The notes under the pieces: model-generated
Databases searched by the model: none
Seen by the model: the letters and a program-made list of their open reading frames with translations, nothing else
Told to the model about the DNA's origin: nothing
Program-made: the position numbers and the translations under genes
Shown: positions 18,513-27,491 of the stretch, in pieces
Numbering within the stretch: position 1 is the first letter of the stretch
Layout: each line of letters starts with the position of its first letter
Assembly: GCF_900109645.1 (NCBI RefSeq)
Contig: NZ_FOBG01000001.1
Span: 806,001 to 870,000, forward strand
DNA length: 64,000 nucleotides
Origin: Duganella sp. CF402
GTDB lineage: Bacteria > Pseudomonadota > Gammaproteobacteria > Burkholderiales > Burkholderiaceae_D
Direction of reading: 5' to 3'

Positions 18513-19792
18513 GCACAGTCCTGTTCTGGTTTCGCAATGATTTGCGGCTGCACGACCAGCCGGCCTTGCAGGCGGCGTGCGCCGATGGCACGCACCATTT
18601 GGTGCCGGTGTTCTGTCTTCCAGACGTCAATGAAATGAGTCGCTGGGGCTTTGCCCGTATCGGCGCACGGCGCCTTGCGTGGCTGGCGCAGGCATTGCGC
18701 GATTTGCAGGACCAACTGGCGTACTTGAATTGCCCGCTGCTGGTGGTTCAAGGTCCGGCGTCGCGCACATTGCCGCAGCTGGCGCAGGCGATGGACGCGG
18801 ACCGCGTGGTGTGCGAGGAAATCTCCGCGCCAGAAGAGCAGGCGGAGGTGGCCGCCTTGCGCGCGGCTGGGCTGCAGGTGCAAACGGTATGGCAAAGCAG
18901 TTTGCTCGATCCGGGCCAACTGCCGTGGGATGCCGCCGGTTTGCCGGCGGTCTTCACGCAATTCCGGCAAGCGGTGGAACGCACGCAGCTTGCGCCGCCA
19001 TCGCCATTACCTGCGCCATCGACACTGCCGCCGTGGCCCGCCGCGTTCACGGTGCCCGCGCTGCCGCCGTCGCAGTCCGGCATCGTCGCCGACGTCCGCT
19101 CTTCGCTGGCCGGCTTGGATGGTGGCGAGCGCGCGGGCCTCGCGCACCTGACTCGCTACCTGGCGCGCAAGCTGCCGGACACTTACAAGCAAACACGCAA
19201 CGGCCTGACAGGACTGGACTACTCCAGCAAATGGTCGCCCTGGCTGGCCACCGGCGCCTTGTCGGCGCGGCGTATCCTCGCCGAGCTGCGGCAGTTCGAA
19301 GCCGCGCACGGCGCCAGCGATGGCAGCTATTGGCTGTGGTTTGAATTACTGTGGCGTGATTATTTCCGCTTCCTGCATCTGCAGCACGGCGTCCGCCTCT
19401 ACCACGGGCGCGGCATCGGCCAGCTTGCACCGCCAACGCACCACGCGGAGAACTTCGCGCGCTGGCGGCACGGCGAGACAGGTCAGCCGCTGGTCGATGC
19501 CGCCATGCGCGAACTCAGCGCCACTGGCTACCTGAGCAACCGGCTGCGGCAAGTCGTGGCAAGTTATCTGATCTACGATTTAGAGGCCGACTGGCGCGCC
19601 GGCGCAGCGTGGTTTGAATCCCAACTGGTCGACTACGACGTCTACAGCAACCAGGGCAACTGGCTGTACATCGCCGGACGCGGCTCCGATCCGCGCGGCG
19701 GCCGCCGCTTCAATCTCGACAAGCAAACCGTCGAACACGACGCCGACGGCGCCTACCGCCGCCTGTGGGGCAAGCAGAACGGCGCAGCCTAG
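18509..19792 (+). CDS. DASH-family cryptochrome/photolyase
   Basis: A 427-residue protein with the photolyase N-terminal alpha/beta domain ([17 protein letters not shown]) and C-terminal FAD domain ([26 protein letters not shown] split across the region, [36 protein letters not shown]). The RDYFRF and the DYDV-SN-GNW-AG-DPR pattern point to the DASH group. DASH proteins repair UV-made cyclobutane dimers in single-stranded DNA and may act as blue-light sensors; their usual antenna is methenyltetrahydrofolate. The normally Trp/Gly position in SN-GNW is Gln here. The stop overlaps that of the convergent BLUF gene within CTAG. Confidence 0.92.
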   Translation: MSTVLFWFRNDLRLHDQPALQAACADGTHHLVPVFCLPDVNEMSRWGFARIGARRLAWLAQALRDLQDQLAYLNCPLLVVQGPASRTLPQLAQAMDADRVVCEEISAPEEQAEVAALRAAGLQVQTVWQSSLLDPGQLPWDAAGLPAVFTQFRQAVERTQLAPPSPLPAPSTLPPWPAAFTVPALPPSQSGIVADVRSSLAGLDGGERAGLAHLTRYLARKLPDTYKQTRNGLTGLDYSSKWSPWLATGALSARRILAELRQFEAAHGASDGSYWLWFELLWRDYFRFLHLQHGVRLYHGRGIGQLAPPTHHAENFARWRHGETGQPLVDAAMRELSATGYLSNRLRQVVASYLIYDLEADWRAGAAWFESQLVDYDVYSNQGNWLYIAGRGSDPRGGRRFNLDKQTVEHDADGAYRRLWGKQNGAA

Positions 19793-20214
19793 GCTCCGCC
19801 CAATACAGCCGCGCCGCTCATCAGCTCATCGATCAGCGCCAGCGAGCTGTCGCCGCTCAGCGTGTACGGGTCGAACACCGGCAACGCCGAGTAGCGCAGC
19901 ACGGTGCCGTGATTGAGCTTGTCCAGGTTCGTCTGCCCCATCGTCCAGCCGGCGTAGCGGCGCTCGCTGATTTCAGCGTAGTGCAGTAGCGTGACGTCGC
20001 TATGGCGCGAGTCAGCCATGATGCGCGCGTACAGCCGGTTGACCTGTTCGCGCCCGCCCTCCAGCACTTGCAGGAACAGGCGCTCGCTGTGGCATAACAC
20101 GCCGGTGATCCCTGCCGGCGGATTGTGCCGGCGAGACTGCTCGAGGATGGCGCTGACAGCAGCGCTATCGGCCGGCGCGGCGGCACGGCTGGCGTACAAC
20201 AATCGAACTAGCAT
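19789..20214 (-). CDS. BLUF-domain blue-light photoreceptor
   Basis: A 141-residue single-domain BLUF protein. The flavin-switch Tyr is in LLYASR, and the FAD-contacting Asn and Gln are in NPPAGITGVL and LFLQVLEGG. The domain fills residues 1-95; the remaining 45 residues are a short cap as in PixD-type proteins, with no output domain. It probably signals through protein contacts. AAGGAGA stands six bases before its ATG. It is last in the tspO-folE-BLUF run. Confidence 0.92.
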   Translation of the reverse strand: MLVRLLYASRAAAPADSAAVSAILEQSRRHNPPAGITGVLCHSERLFLQVLEGGREQVNRLYARIMADSRHSDVTLLHYAEISERRYAGWTMGQTNLDKLNHGTVLRYSALPVFDPYTLSGDSSLALIDELMSGAAVLGGA

Positions 20215-20227
20215 ACGGTCTCCTTGT

Positions 20228-20935
20228 TCAACGTTTGATCAGGGCGAGGAACTCGCGCCGCAGGGCGGCATCCTTGAGGAAGGAGCCGTGCATGACGCTG
20301 TTGATCATACGTGCGTCGTTGTCCTTCACGCCGCGCCACTGCATGCAGAAGTGATCGGCCTCCATGATGATGGCCAGGCCGTCCGGCTGTACCTTCTCCT
20401 GCAGCAGCTCGGCCAACTGCTTCACGGCTTCCTCCTGGATCTGCGGCCGGCTCATGATCCAGCTGGCCAGCCGCGCATACTTGGACAGGCCGATCAGGTT
20501 GGAGTGCTGGTTGGGCATCACGCCGATCCACACTTTGCCCATCACCGGGCACAAATGGTGCGAGCAGGCGCTGCGCACGGTGATCGGGCCGATGATCATC
20601 AACTCATTCAGATGCGAGACGTTGGGGAACTCGGTCACTGGCGGCGCCTCCGTGTAGCGGCCGCCGAACACTTCCTGCAAATACATTTTGGCCACGCGGC
20701 GCGCGGTATCCTGCGAATTGTGGTCGTTGACGGTATCGATCACCAGGCTTTCCAGCACGCCCTGCATGCGCAGGCTCACTTCGTCGAGCAGGGCGTCAAG
20801 TTCGCCGGGTTCGATGTAGGCGGAGATATTGTCGTTGGCGTGAAAACGCGTGCCGCTGCGCATCAGGCGGGCGCGGATACGTTCTGACACCGGCGTGGTG
20901 TCGGCGCGGTAGGCGGGAGCCAGTTCGTCGGTCAT
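20228..20935 (-). CDS. folE: GTP cyclohydrolase I (FolE)
   Basis: A 235-residue FolE from the ATG at 20935. The ribosome site AAGGA directly abuts the first ATG at 20941 but lies six bases before the second, which decides the start. Zinc and substrate motifs are present (SACSHHLCPVMGK; HFCMQWRGVKD). The enzyme turns GTP into dihydroneopterin triphosphate, the first step to folate. Its position between tspO and BLUF and beside a photolyase suggests a light-associated copy that feeds the folate antenna; folE beside phr is also known in LitR/CarH-controlled light-induced clusters of other proteobacteria. Confidence 0.93.
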   Translation of the reverse strand: MTDELAPAYRADTTPVSERIRARLMRSGTRFHANDNISAYIEPGELDALLDEVSLRMQGVLESLVIDTVNDHNSQDTARRVAKMYLQEVFGGRYTEAPPVTEFPNVSHLNELMIIGPITVRSACSHHLCPVMGKVWIGVMPNQHSNLIGLSKYARLASWIMSRPQIQEEAVKQLAELLQEKVQPDGLAIIMEADHFCMQWRGVKDNDARMINSVMHGSFLKDAALRREFLALIKR

Positions 20936-20950
20936 GGTCATTCCTTGTAA

Positions 20951-21427
20951 TTACAGCAGGCCGGGATTGCGCTGCCAGATGGAGAAGCACAGCGCGCTGG
21001 CGAAACTAACCCAGGCGATGTAGGGCAGCAGCAGGGCGGCGGCCACCCCGTCGATGCGGCGGAACAGTACGATGGTGGCGGCAATCAGCAGCCACAGCAC
21101 AACGATGCAGGCAAATGCCGCCGCACCCATGTGCCAGGAGAAGAACAGCCAGCTCCACAGCGCGTTCAACACCAGCTGGACCAAGTAAACGATGAGCGCC
21201 GGGCTGCGGCCGGCACGCGCCACCCGCCATGCGGCGACGGCCATCATCAGGTACAGCAGGGTCCAGACCGGGCCGAACAGCCAGGCGGGCGGCGCCCAGT
21301 CCGGCTGGTTCAGCTGGGCGTAAAAGGTGGGGGCCTGGAGCGAACCGAGGCTGGCCACCACGGCAAACAGGGCGGTCACGGCGATCCAGCCGGCGAGTGA
21401 GAACAAAGGGCGTAGGATAGTTGTCAT
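20951..21427 (-). CDS. tspO: TspO/MBR family membrane protein
   Basis: A 158-residue protein with five predicted helices and the TspO signature region NQPDWAPPAWLFGPVWTLLY. The C-terminal helices are rich in Trp. Bacterial TspO binds porphyrins and, in Rhodobacter, affects light- and oxygen-dependent pigment gene expression. It leads the minus-strand operon with nine bases to folE at the 20941 ATG and is divergent from the PYP operon, sharing a 112-bp intergenic region. No good Shine-Dalgarno is visible at this start. Confidence 0.93.
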   Translation of the reverse strand: MTTILRPLFSLAGWIAVTALFAVVASLGSLQAPTFYAQLNQPDWAPPAWLFGPVWTLLYLMMAVAAWRVARAGRSPALIVYLVQLVLNALWSWLFFSWHMGAAAFACIVVLWLLIAATIVLFRRIDGVAAALLLPYIAWVSFASALCFSIWQRNPGLL

Positions 21428-21539
21428 GATGTGGCAGTGGGTGGTAATTTAACCGGTGTGCTAATATTACTACTGATGAATAAGAAACGCTACTGATTGG
21501 TAGCCACTGTTTTCTAATTGGCAATTTTACGGATAACTT

Positions 21540-21917
21540 ATGCAAATCGATTTCGAGCAGCCCGATCTGGCAACGCTGCTGGCAGGCATGGATGAGGCGG
21601 CGCTCGACGCGCTGTCGTTTGGCGTGATCGGCTTCGACGCGGAAAACCGCGTACGGCGCTACAACGCGTTCGAATCGCAGGCGGCCGGCTTGCGTCCGGA
21701 GCGCGTGCTGGCGCAGGATCTGTTTACTGTGGTGGCGCCGTGCATGAACAATTTCCTGGTGGCGCAGCGCTTCATCGACGCGCGCGAGGCCGGCGTGCCG
21801 CTCGACGAGACCATCAACTACGTGCTGACGCTGCGCATGCGCCCGACCAAAGTGCGGCTGCGGCTGCTGTCGGCGCCGGGCGCCGAGTTCTCCTACGTGC
21901 TGGTGCAGCGCCTATGA
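21540..21917 (+). CDS. Photoactive yellow protein (PYP) homologue
   Basis: A 125-residue lone PAS protein, the same length as Halorhodospira halophila PYP. Compared with that protein from memory, the chromophore-holding Tyr42, Glu46 and Cys69 correspond to Tyr41 and Glu45 (RYNAFE) and Cys68 (VVAPC), with identical spacing. Met100 and the PTKV that follows are also kept (MRPTKV). Thr50 and Arg52 of the reference are not clearly conserved (AGLRP). PYPs attach p-coumaric acid to the Cys and respond to blue light. Its TGA overlaps the ATG of a diguanylate cyclase gene (ATGA), so the two are translationally coupled. Chromophore-making genes (tyrosine ammonia-lyase, coumarate ligase) are not in the window. 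Confidence 0.88.
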   Translation: MQIDFEQPDLATLLAGMDEAALDALSFGVIGFDAENRVRRYNAFESQAAGLRPERVLAQDLFTVVAPCMNNFLVAQRFIDAREAGVPLDETINYVLTLRMRPTKVRLRLLSAPGAEFSYVLVQRL

Positions 21918-23230
21918 GCGCCGCCGTTGACGCTCCCGAAGTGGAGGAATACGAGGCGCTGCTGCAGTTCCTGTACATGGCGCCGGTGGGGCTGGTGCAA
22001 CTGAGCGCCGACGGCAACATCCTGATGCTCAATCCGCTGTCGGCCCAATTGATGATGCCGCTCAGCCGTCATGGCGAGCTGACCAACCTGTTCGAAGCGC
22101 TGGCGCCGGTGGCGCCCGACCTGCGGCAACTGTGCGCCGCGTATCCGGCCGATAGCGGGCAGATCTGCGACGCCACGCGCCTGTACCTGTATGGCGACCA
22201 GGCCGGCCACGGGCCGCAAGTGCTGTCGCTGAGTATGCTCAAGCTGGACGCCAACCGCCTGATGGCCGTGCTCAGCGACGTTACCGAGCAGGACCGGCGC
22301 GAGCGCCAGCTGCGCAACACCGACGCCTGGCTGCACGCCATCATGACCAATATTGCCGATTACGCGCTGGTCAGCCTCGATCAGCGCGGCCGCATCGCCG
22401 AATGGAACGACAGCATCGGCCGCGTCACCGGCCACGGCCCGGAAGCGGTCGGCCAGCCGTACGCTTTGTTCTCCCCGGAGGACTCGACTACGCCGATGCG
22501 CCAGCAGGATCGCCTGCGCGAGGCCGACGAAAACGGCTGGTCCCTCGAGGAAGGCATGCGCCGGCGCGCCGACGGCAGCCAGTTCTGGGCCAGCGCCATG
22601 ATCGCGCCGCTGCCGGGGCGGCTGGGTGGGGACAGCGGCGAGCCGGCTTACTGCATGATCATCCGCGACATCTCGGACAAGCGCGAGATCAGCCAGAGCC
22701 TGCGCCAGGCCGCGTATTGCGACCACCTGACCGGCTTGTCCAACCGGCGCGCGTTCTTCGAGTCGGCCGAGCTGGAACTGGCGCGCAATAAAAAGACGCC
22801 ACGCCCGATTTCCCTGATCATGCTGGACGCCGATCACTTCAAGGCGATCAATGACAACTACGGCCATCCGGCCGGCGACGCGGTGCTGTGCCGGCTGGCC
22901 GCCGCAATGCGCGCCGTCTGCCGCGAGGTGGACGTGCTGGCCCGCATCGGCGGCGAGGAGTTTGCCGTCCTGCTGCCCTCGGTGGGGCTGGCGGATGCGC
23001 TGGCGGTGGCGGAGCGCTTGCGCGTGCAGGTGGAGCGCAGCCCTGTGCTGTACCAGCGTCAGCGCATTCCTTGCACCATCAGCCTGGGTGTAGCGGTGCT
23101 GGATGACAGCACGGCCGGTTTTGAAGGCTTGCTGGCGCGCGCCGACCAGGCCTTGTACCAGGCCAAGCGGGGCGGGCGCAATCGGGTGGCGGAGTGGTTG
23201 GCTGGAGAAGGGATGCAAGATGCAGACTGA
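21914..23230 (+). CDS. PAS-PAS-GGDEF diguanylate cyclase, coupled to PYP
   Basis: A 438-residue cytoplasmic protein. Residues about 10-115 form a PAS-like domain (FLYMAPVGLVQLSADGNILMLNP, ending HGELTNLF). A second PAS/PAC domain (IADYALVSLDQRGRIAEWN; CMIIRDISDKREI) lies at about 130-255. A GGDEF domain (HLTGLSNRRAFFE, RIGGEEFAVLLP) follows. The active site reads GGEEF and an inhibitory I-site RxxD (REVD) stands five residues before it. It should make c-di-GMP from GTP. It has no membrane segment or own light-sensing cysteine, so PYP may supply the light input. It overlaps the next gene by 11 bp. Confidence 0.9.
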   Translation: MSAAVDAPEVEEYEALLQFLYMAPVGLVQLSADGNILMLNPLSAQLMMPLSRHGELTNLFEALAPVAPDLRQLCAAYPADSGQICDATRLYLYGDQAGHGPQVLSLSMLKLDANRLMAVLSDVTEQDRRERQLRNTDAWLHAIMTNIADYALVSLDQRGRIAEWNDSIGRVTGHGPEAVGQPYALFSPEDSTTPMRQQDRLREADENGWSLEEGMRRRADGSQFWASAMIAPLPGRLGGDSGEPAYCMIIRDISDKREISQSLRQAAYCDHLTGLSNRRAFFESAELELARNKKTPRPISLIMLDADHFKAINDNYGHPAGDAVLCRLAAAMRAVCREVDVLARIGGEEFAVLLPSVGLADALAVAERLRVQVERSPVLYQRQRIPCTISLGVAVLDDSTAGFEGLLARADQALYQAKRGGRNRVAEWLAGEGMQDAD

Positions 23231-24959
23231 CGGCGATGATGCTTACGAAACCTTGATGCAGTTCCTGTACCGCGCGCCGGTGGCGTTGATGCAGCTGCGG
23301 CTGGACGGCGAGATCGAGATGCTCAATCCGATGGCGTCGCAGTTGCTCATGCCGCTGGCGCCGGATGGCGAGCTGACTAACCTGTTCAAGGTGCTGCGCG
23401 CGCACGCACCTGACCTGGCGCAGCAGTGCGCCGACTTCGCGCCCGAACACGGCGTGATTTGCGAGAGCCGGCGCATTTTGCTGTCCGCCGGCGGCGACAA
23501 GGGACCGTCGGTACTCTCGCTTGGCTTGCTGAAGGTGGATGGCCAACGCGTGATGGCGGTGCTGCTCGACGTGACGCATGAAGTGGTGCGCGAACAGCGC
23601 GTGCTGGCGCGCCGCCTGGCCAGCGCCGCGCGTCTCGATCTGCTGACGCAACTGGCCAATCGCAGCCGTGCGCTGGAGCTGCTGCAGGACATGGTGCAGC
23701 GCGCACGCCGTCTCGAAGACGGGCATTGTGCGGTCATGTTCCTCAATCTGGACCGTTTCAAGCAGGTCAACGACACTTACGGCAACGAGGTTGGCGACCA
23801 GGTGATGGTGCTGGTGGCCGAGCGCTTGCGCACCACGGTGCGCGCCAGCAGCCGTCCTCCGGGACAGTCGCACGTCACCGAGGTCGCCGCGCGCGTCGGC
23901 GGGGATGAATTCGCGCTGCTGCTGGACGGGCTGCCGCAGCCCGACACCGTCGAACGCATCGCCGCGCGCCTGCTGGATCGTTTGACCCTTCCGTACCAGG
24001 TAGGCGCTCATGAGCTGACCTGTACCTTCAGCATCGGCATTGTGGTGCTGGAGGCCGGTCAGCAGCAGGCCGACGATGTGCTGCGCGACGCGGCCATCGC
24101 CATGCGGGTGGCCAAGGCCGAAGGCGGCAATCAGTTTTCCGTGTTCGCGCGCCACATGCGCGAGCAGGCCATCCTGCGCGGCGGCCTCGAGGCGGACCTG
24201 CGCAGCGCCATCGAGCGCGGCGAATTGTTCACGGTGTACCAGCCAGTCGTGGGGCTGCTGCCCGATGGCCACGTCGACCGCGCCGCCGGGGTGGAAGCGC
24301 TGGTGCGCTGGCGCCATCCGGTGCGCGGCGAGGTCGGGCCGGTGGAATTCATCGGCATCGCCGAGGACTGCGGTTTGATCGGCGCCATCGGCGAGCAGGT
24401 GCTGGCTATGGCCTGCGCCGATTTCGCTCGCTGGCGCCGGCAACTTGGCGACAGGGCGCCGCGCCTGCTGGCGGTCAATCTCTCGCGCGCGCAGCTGAAC
24501 CAGCCGGGATTGTGCGAGCGGGTCAGCGCCATCATGGCCGCCAACGGCATGGAGCCGGGCAGCCTGCAACTGGAGATTACCGAGAGCCTGGCGGCGCAAG
24601 GCAAGGATATCCAGGACCAGCTACTGGGCTTGAAGGCGGTGGGGGTGAAACTGGCGCTGGACGATTTCGGCACCGGCTACTCGTCCTTATCCAGCCTGCA
24701 TTTGCTGCCGGTGGATACGGTCAAGATCGACCGCTCCTTCATCACCCTGGCCGCCACCAGCCGCCATCACGAAGTGCTGATCGAGGCGACGGTGAAGGTG
24801 GCGCGCAGCCTGGGCATGAATACGGTGGCCGAGGGCATCGAGACGCCGCAGCAGGCGGCGGTGGTGTCGGCCCAGGGCTGCGACAAGGGGCAGGGCTATT
24901 TGTACAGCCGGCCGATTTCCGGCGCCGCCATCGAGGCATGGCTGGCCGGTCCGGCCTAG
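23220..24959 (+). CDS. PAS-GGDEF-EAL c-di-GMP protein, third gene of the PYP operon
   Basis: A 579-residue protein. Its N-terminal PAS-like domain is clearly related to that of the preceding gene (FLYRAPVALMQLRLDGEIEM; DGELTNLFKVLRAHAPDL). A GGDEF domain (RVGGDEFALLL; no RxxD I-site before it) and an EAL domain follow. The EAL domain keeps its catalytic set: VEALVRW, NLSRAQL, LEITES, DDFGTGYSS, VKIDRSF, AEGIET. It is therefore probably an active c-di-GMP phosphodiesterase, possibly with dual activity. Together with the cyclase it could set c-di-GMP under PYP control. It ends five bases from the convergent LacI gene. Confidence 0.9.
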   Translation: MQTDGDDAYETLMQFLYRAPVALMQLRLDGEIEMLNPMASQLLMPLAPDGELTNLFKVLRAHAPDLAQQCADFAPEHGVICESRRILLSAGGDKGPSVLSLGLLKVDGQRVMAVLLDVTHEVVREQRVLARRLASAARLDLLTQLANRSRALELLQDMVQRARRLEDGHCAVMFLNLDRFKQVNDTYGNEVGDQVMVLVAERLRTTVRASSRPPGQSHVTEVAARVGGDEFALLLDGLPQPDTVERIAARLLDRLTLPYQVGAHELTCTFSIGIVVLEAGQQQADDVLRDAAIAMRVAKAEGGNQFSVFARHMREQAILRGGLEADLRSAIERGELFTVYQPVVGLLPDGHVDRAAGVEALVRWRHPVRGEVGPVEFIGIAEDCGLIGAIGEQVLAMACADFARWRRQLGDRAPRLLAVNLSRAQLNQPGLCERVSAIMAANGMEPGSLQLEITESLAAQGKDIQDQLLGLKAVGVKLALDDFGTGYSSLSSLHLLPVDTVKIDRSFITLAATSRHHEVLIEATVKVARSLGMNTVAEGIETPQQAAVVSAQGCDKGQGYLYSRPISGAAIEAWLAGPA

Positions 24960-24964
24960 CAGGC

Positions 24965-25972
24965 TTATTTCGGCGCGGCCACCGAGCCGCGCATGGTCAC
25001 GGTGACCGGGAACTCGCGCGAAATTTCGTGCTGGGTGCCGTAGCACATATTGAGCAGCCAGCGCACGGCGTTCTGCGTCAGCTGCTGCATCGGGATGTGC
25101 ACCGAGGTCAGGCCCGGCGACGAGAATTCAGCCGAGTAGTCATCGTCGTAGCCGATGATCGAAACATCCTTCGGCACACTGACGCCCGCGCGGTGGAAGC
25201 ACGACATGGAACCGATCGCCATCTCGTCATTGGCGCAGAACAGGCCCGTGAAATGGCGGCCTTCGTTAATCAGCTGCTGCGTGGCCGCGAAGCCGCCTTC
25301 ACGGGAGAAGTCCGATGCAATCAGGCGTACCGCGTCACGCGCGATGCCTTGGCGCGCCAGTTCATCAAAGAAGCCGCGCAAGCGCTCCTCGTTGTCCGAG
25401 GTGCCGGCCGGGCCGGAAATCACCGCCAGCTGGCGATGGCCCGCATCGAGCAAGGTGCGCGCCGCCAGCTCGCCGCCGTGGTAGTGATCGGGGCAGAATG
25501 AAGAAGTCTCCAGCTCCGTACTGCGGCGATTTAAAAACGCCATCTTCGGATGCATCTTGTGCAGCATCTGCATGTCTTCGTCGAGCAGGTCATGGCCCAG
25601 CACCACGATGCCGTCGCAATCGCGGCCGATCAAAAACTTGACCGCTTCAATCGCTTCCTCGCGCGGCGTGCCGTCGCCGCAGCCGGTGGCCACCACCACG
25701 TGGCGGCGCATGGCGCGCATTTCGATGTCGGTTTGCTTGAGGATGGTGCCGTAGTAGGCGCCGAAGAAGGAGGGGGCGAAAATGCCGATCATGCCCAGCG
25801 ACTGCGCCGACAAGGAGCGGCCGATGGAAGAGGGGCGGAAGTTCAGTTGTTCGATGGCGGCTTGTACTTTTTTCATCGCCTCGGCCGATACCGGGCCTGC
25901 GCCCGAAATGGCGCGCGATGCTGTCGACATGCCTACGCCCGCGAGCATTGCGACGTCTTTCAGTGTTGCCAC
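24965..25972 (-). CDS. LacI-family transcriptional regulator
   Basis: A 335-residue regulator. The N-terminal HTH (ATLKDVAMLAGVGMSTASRA) and hinge (RPSSIGRSLSAQ) precede a periplasmic-binding-protein-like sensor (DGIVVLGHDL, GHRQLAVISGP, FTGLFCANDEMAIG, VSIIGYDDD). The start is the GTG at 25972 with AGGAGA upstream; the frame runs far beyond it but only as a shadow of rimO. It is the only LacI-type regulator in the window and a likely reader of the two operators at 10134 and 15833, from which the photobiology genes separate it. No such operator is seen before its own gene. Confidence 0.92.
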   Translation of the reverse strand: MATLKDVAMLAGVGMSTASRAISGAGPVSAEAMKKVQAAIEQLNFRPSSIGRSLSAQSLGMIGIFAPSFFGAYYGTILKQTDIEMRAMRRHVVVATGCGDGTPREEAIEAVKFLIGRDCDGIVVLGHDLLDEDMQMLHKMHPKMAFLNRRSTELETSSFCPDHYHGGELAARTLLDAGHRQLAVISGPAGTSDNEERLRGFFDELARQGIARDAVRLIASDFSREGGFAATQQLINEGRHFTGLFCANDEMAIGSMSCFHRAGVSVPKDVSIIGYDDDYSAEFSSPGLTSVHIPMQQLTQNAVRWLLNMCYGTQHEISREFPVTVTMRGSVAAPK

Positions 25973-26026
25973 ACAATCTCCTATGAAGAACTCTATAAAA
26001 CAGGGCGTTAAGCCACTATCGTAACA

Positions 26027-26035
26027 TGGTATAAT
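26027..26035 (+). promoter_or_regulatory. Extended -10 promoter for rimO
   Basis: TGGTATAAT is a perfect extended -10 element 42 bp before the rimO ATG. Only a weak -35 (TTAAGC at 26008-26013) is seen, as is common for extended -10 promoters. Confidence 0.6.
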
Positions 26036-26077
26036 CGTCGATTGCTCGTAATCTTTGTGACGTTTAAAGCAACCATC

Positions 26078-27469
26078 ATGCAATCGCAACCACTCTCCCG
26101 TCTTCCCCAGCCAGCCGCCGGCGCGCCAGCACCGAAAGTGGGCTTTGTATCGCTCGGCTGCCCTAAGGCGCTGGTCGACTCCGAACAGATCCTGACCCAG
26201 CTGCGCGCTGAAGGTTACGAGACCGCCAAATCCTATGACGGCGCCGATCTGGTGATCGTCAATACCTGCGGCTTCATCGACGCCGCCGTGCAGGAATCGC
26301 TGGACGCCATCGGCGAAGCGCTGGCCGAAAACGGCAAGGTGATTGTGACCGGCTGCCTGGGCGCCAAGAAGGACACCGACGGTTCGGACCTGATCACCAA
26401 GATCCACCCGAAAGTGCTGGCCGTAACCGGCCCGCACGCGCTGGGCGAGGTAATGGACTCGGTGCACTTGCACCTGCCGAAACCGCACGAGCCGTTCATC
26501 GACCTGATTCCGCCGCAAGGCGTCAAGCTGACGCCGAAGCACTACGCCTACCTGAAAATCTCGGAAGGCTGCAACCACCGCTGCTCGTTCTGCATCATCC
26601 CATCGATGCGCGGCGACCTGGTGTCGCGTCCGATCGGCGAATTGCTGCTGGAAGCGGAAAACCTGTTCAAGTCGGGCGTCAAGGAACTGCTGGTCATCTC
26701 GCAGGACACCTCGGCCTATGGCGTGGACGTCAAATTCCGCACCGGTTTCTGGAACGGCCGTCCGATCAAGACCCACATGACGCAGCTGATGGAAGCGCTG
26801 GGCGAACTGGCCAAGTCCTACGGCGCCTGGGTGCGCGCGCACTACGTTTATCCTTACCCGCACGTGGACCAGGTGATCCCGCTGATGGGCGAGCATATCC
26901 TGCCTTACCTCGATATCCCGATGCAGCACGCGCATCCTGATGTGCTGAAGCGCATGAAGCGTCCGGCCAGCGGCGAGAAAAACCTGGACCGCATCCTGGC
27001 ATGGCGCAAGATGAATCCGGACCTGACCATCCGCTCGACCTTCATCGCCGGTTTCCCTGGCGAGACTGAAGCGGAATTCGAATACCTGCTGGACTTCCTG
27101 AAGGAAGCGCAGATCGACCGCCTGGGCTGCTTCGCCTACTCGCCGGTGGAAGGCGCAACCGCCAACGAACTGGAAAATCCGGTACCGGAAGAAGTGCGCG
27201 AAGAGCGCCGTGGTCGCGTGATGCTGCTGCAGGAAGAGATCTCGAAAGCGCGCCTGAAAGCGAAAGTTGGTAAAACCGTGCGCGTACTGATCGATGAAGT
27301 CAACCGCACCGGCGGCGTAGGCCGCTCGGCCGCCGACGCGCCGGAAATCGACGGCGTGGTGTACGTCAAACCACCGTTCGAACCGCACAAGAAACTGGTG
27401 GTCGGCCAGTTCTTTGATGTGAAAATCACGACATCGGACGCACATGACCTGTGGGGCGAGGCGCTTTAA
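26078..27469 (+). CDS. rimO: Ribosomal protein S12 methylthiotransferase RimO
   Basis: A 463-residue radical-SAM enzyme. The N-terminal MTTase domain carries three cysteines of one iron-sulfur cluster ([25 protein letters not shown]). The radical-SAM CxxxCxxC is in [15 protein letters not shown], and a C-terminal TRAM domain binds substrate. It adds a methylthio group to a conserved Asp of ribosomal protein S12. ATG 26078 is chosen by family length; a TTG at 26042 in frame would add 12 residues. A terminator follows. Confidence 0.95.
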   Translation: MQSQPLSRLPQPAAGAPAPKVGFVSLGCPKALVDSEQILTQLRAEGYETAKSYDGADLVIVNTCGFIDAAVQESLDAIGEALAENGKVIVTGCLGAKKDTDGSDLITKIHPKVLAVTGPHALGEVMDSVHLHLPKPHEPFIDLIPPQGVKLTPKHYAYLKISEGCNHRCSFCIIPSMRGDLVSRPIGELLLEAENLFKSGVKELLVISQDTSAYGVDVKFRTGFWNGRPIKTHMTQLMEALGELAKSYGAWVRAHYVYPYPHVDQVIPLMGEHILPYLDIPMQHAHPDVLKRMKRPASGEKNLDRILAWRKMNPDLTIRSTFIAGFPGETEAEFEYLLDFLKEAQIDRLGCFAYSPVEGATANELENPVPEEVREERRGRVMLLQEEISKARLKAKVGKTVRVLIDEVNRTGGVGRSAADAPEIDGVVYVKPPFEPHKKLVVGQFFDVKITTSDAHDLWGEAL

Positions 27470-27491
27470 GCGATTCATCCACTATAATAAA

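Noticed and set aside
25973..27478. Upstream extension of the LacI reading frame by about 500 codons
   Set aside because: It lies antisense to rimO. The real LacI HTH begins at the GTG at 25972 with a good ribosome site.
27483..27488. TATAAT as a promoter for the creatininase-like operon
   Set aside because: No -35 at a usable distance, and the rimO terminator lies just downstream of it.
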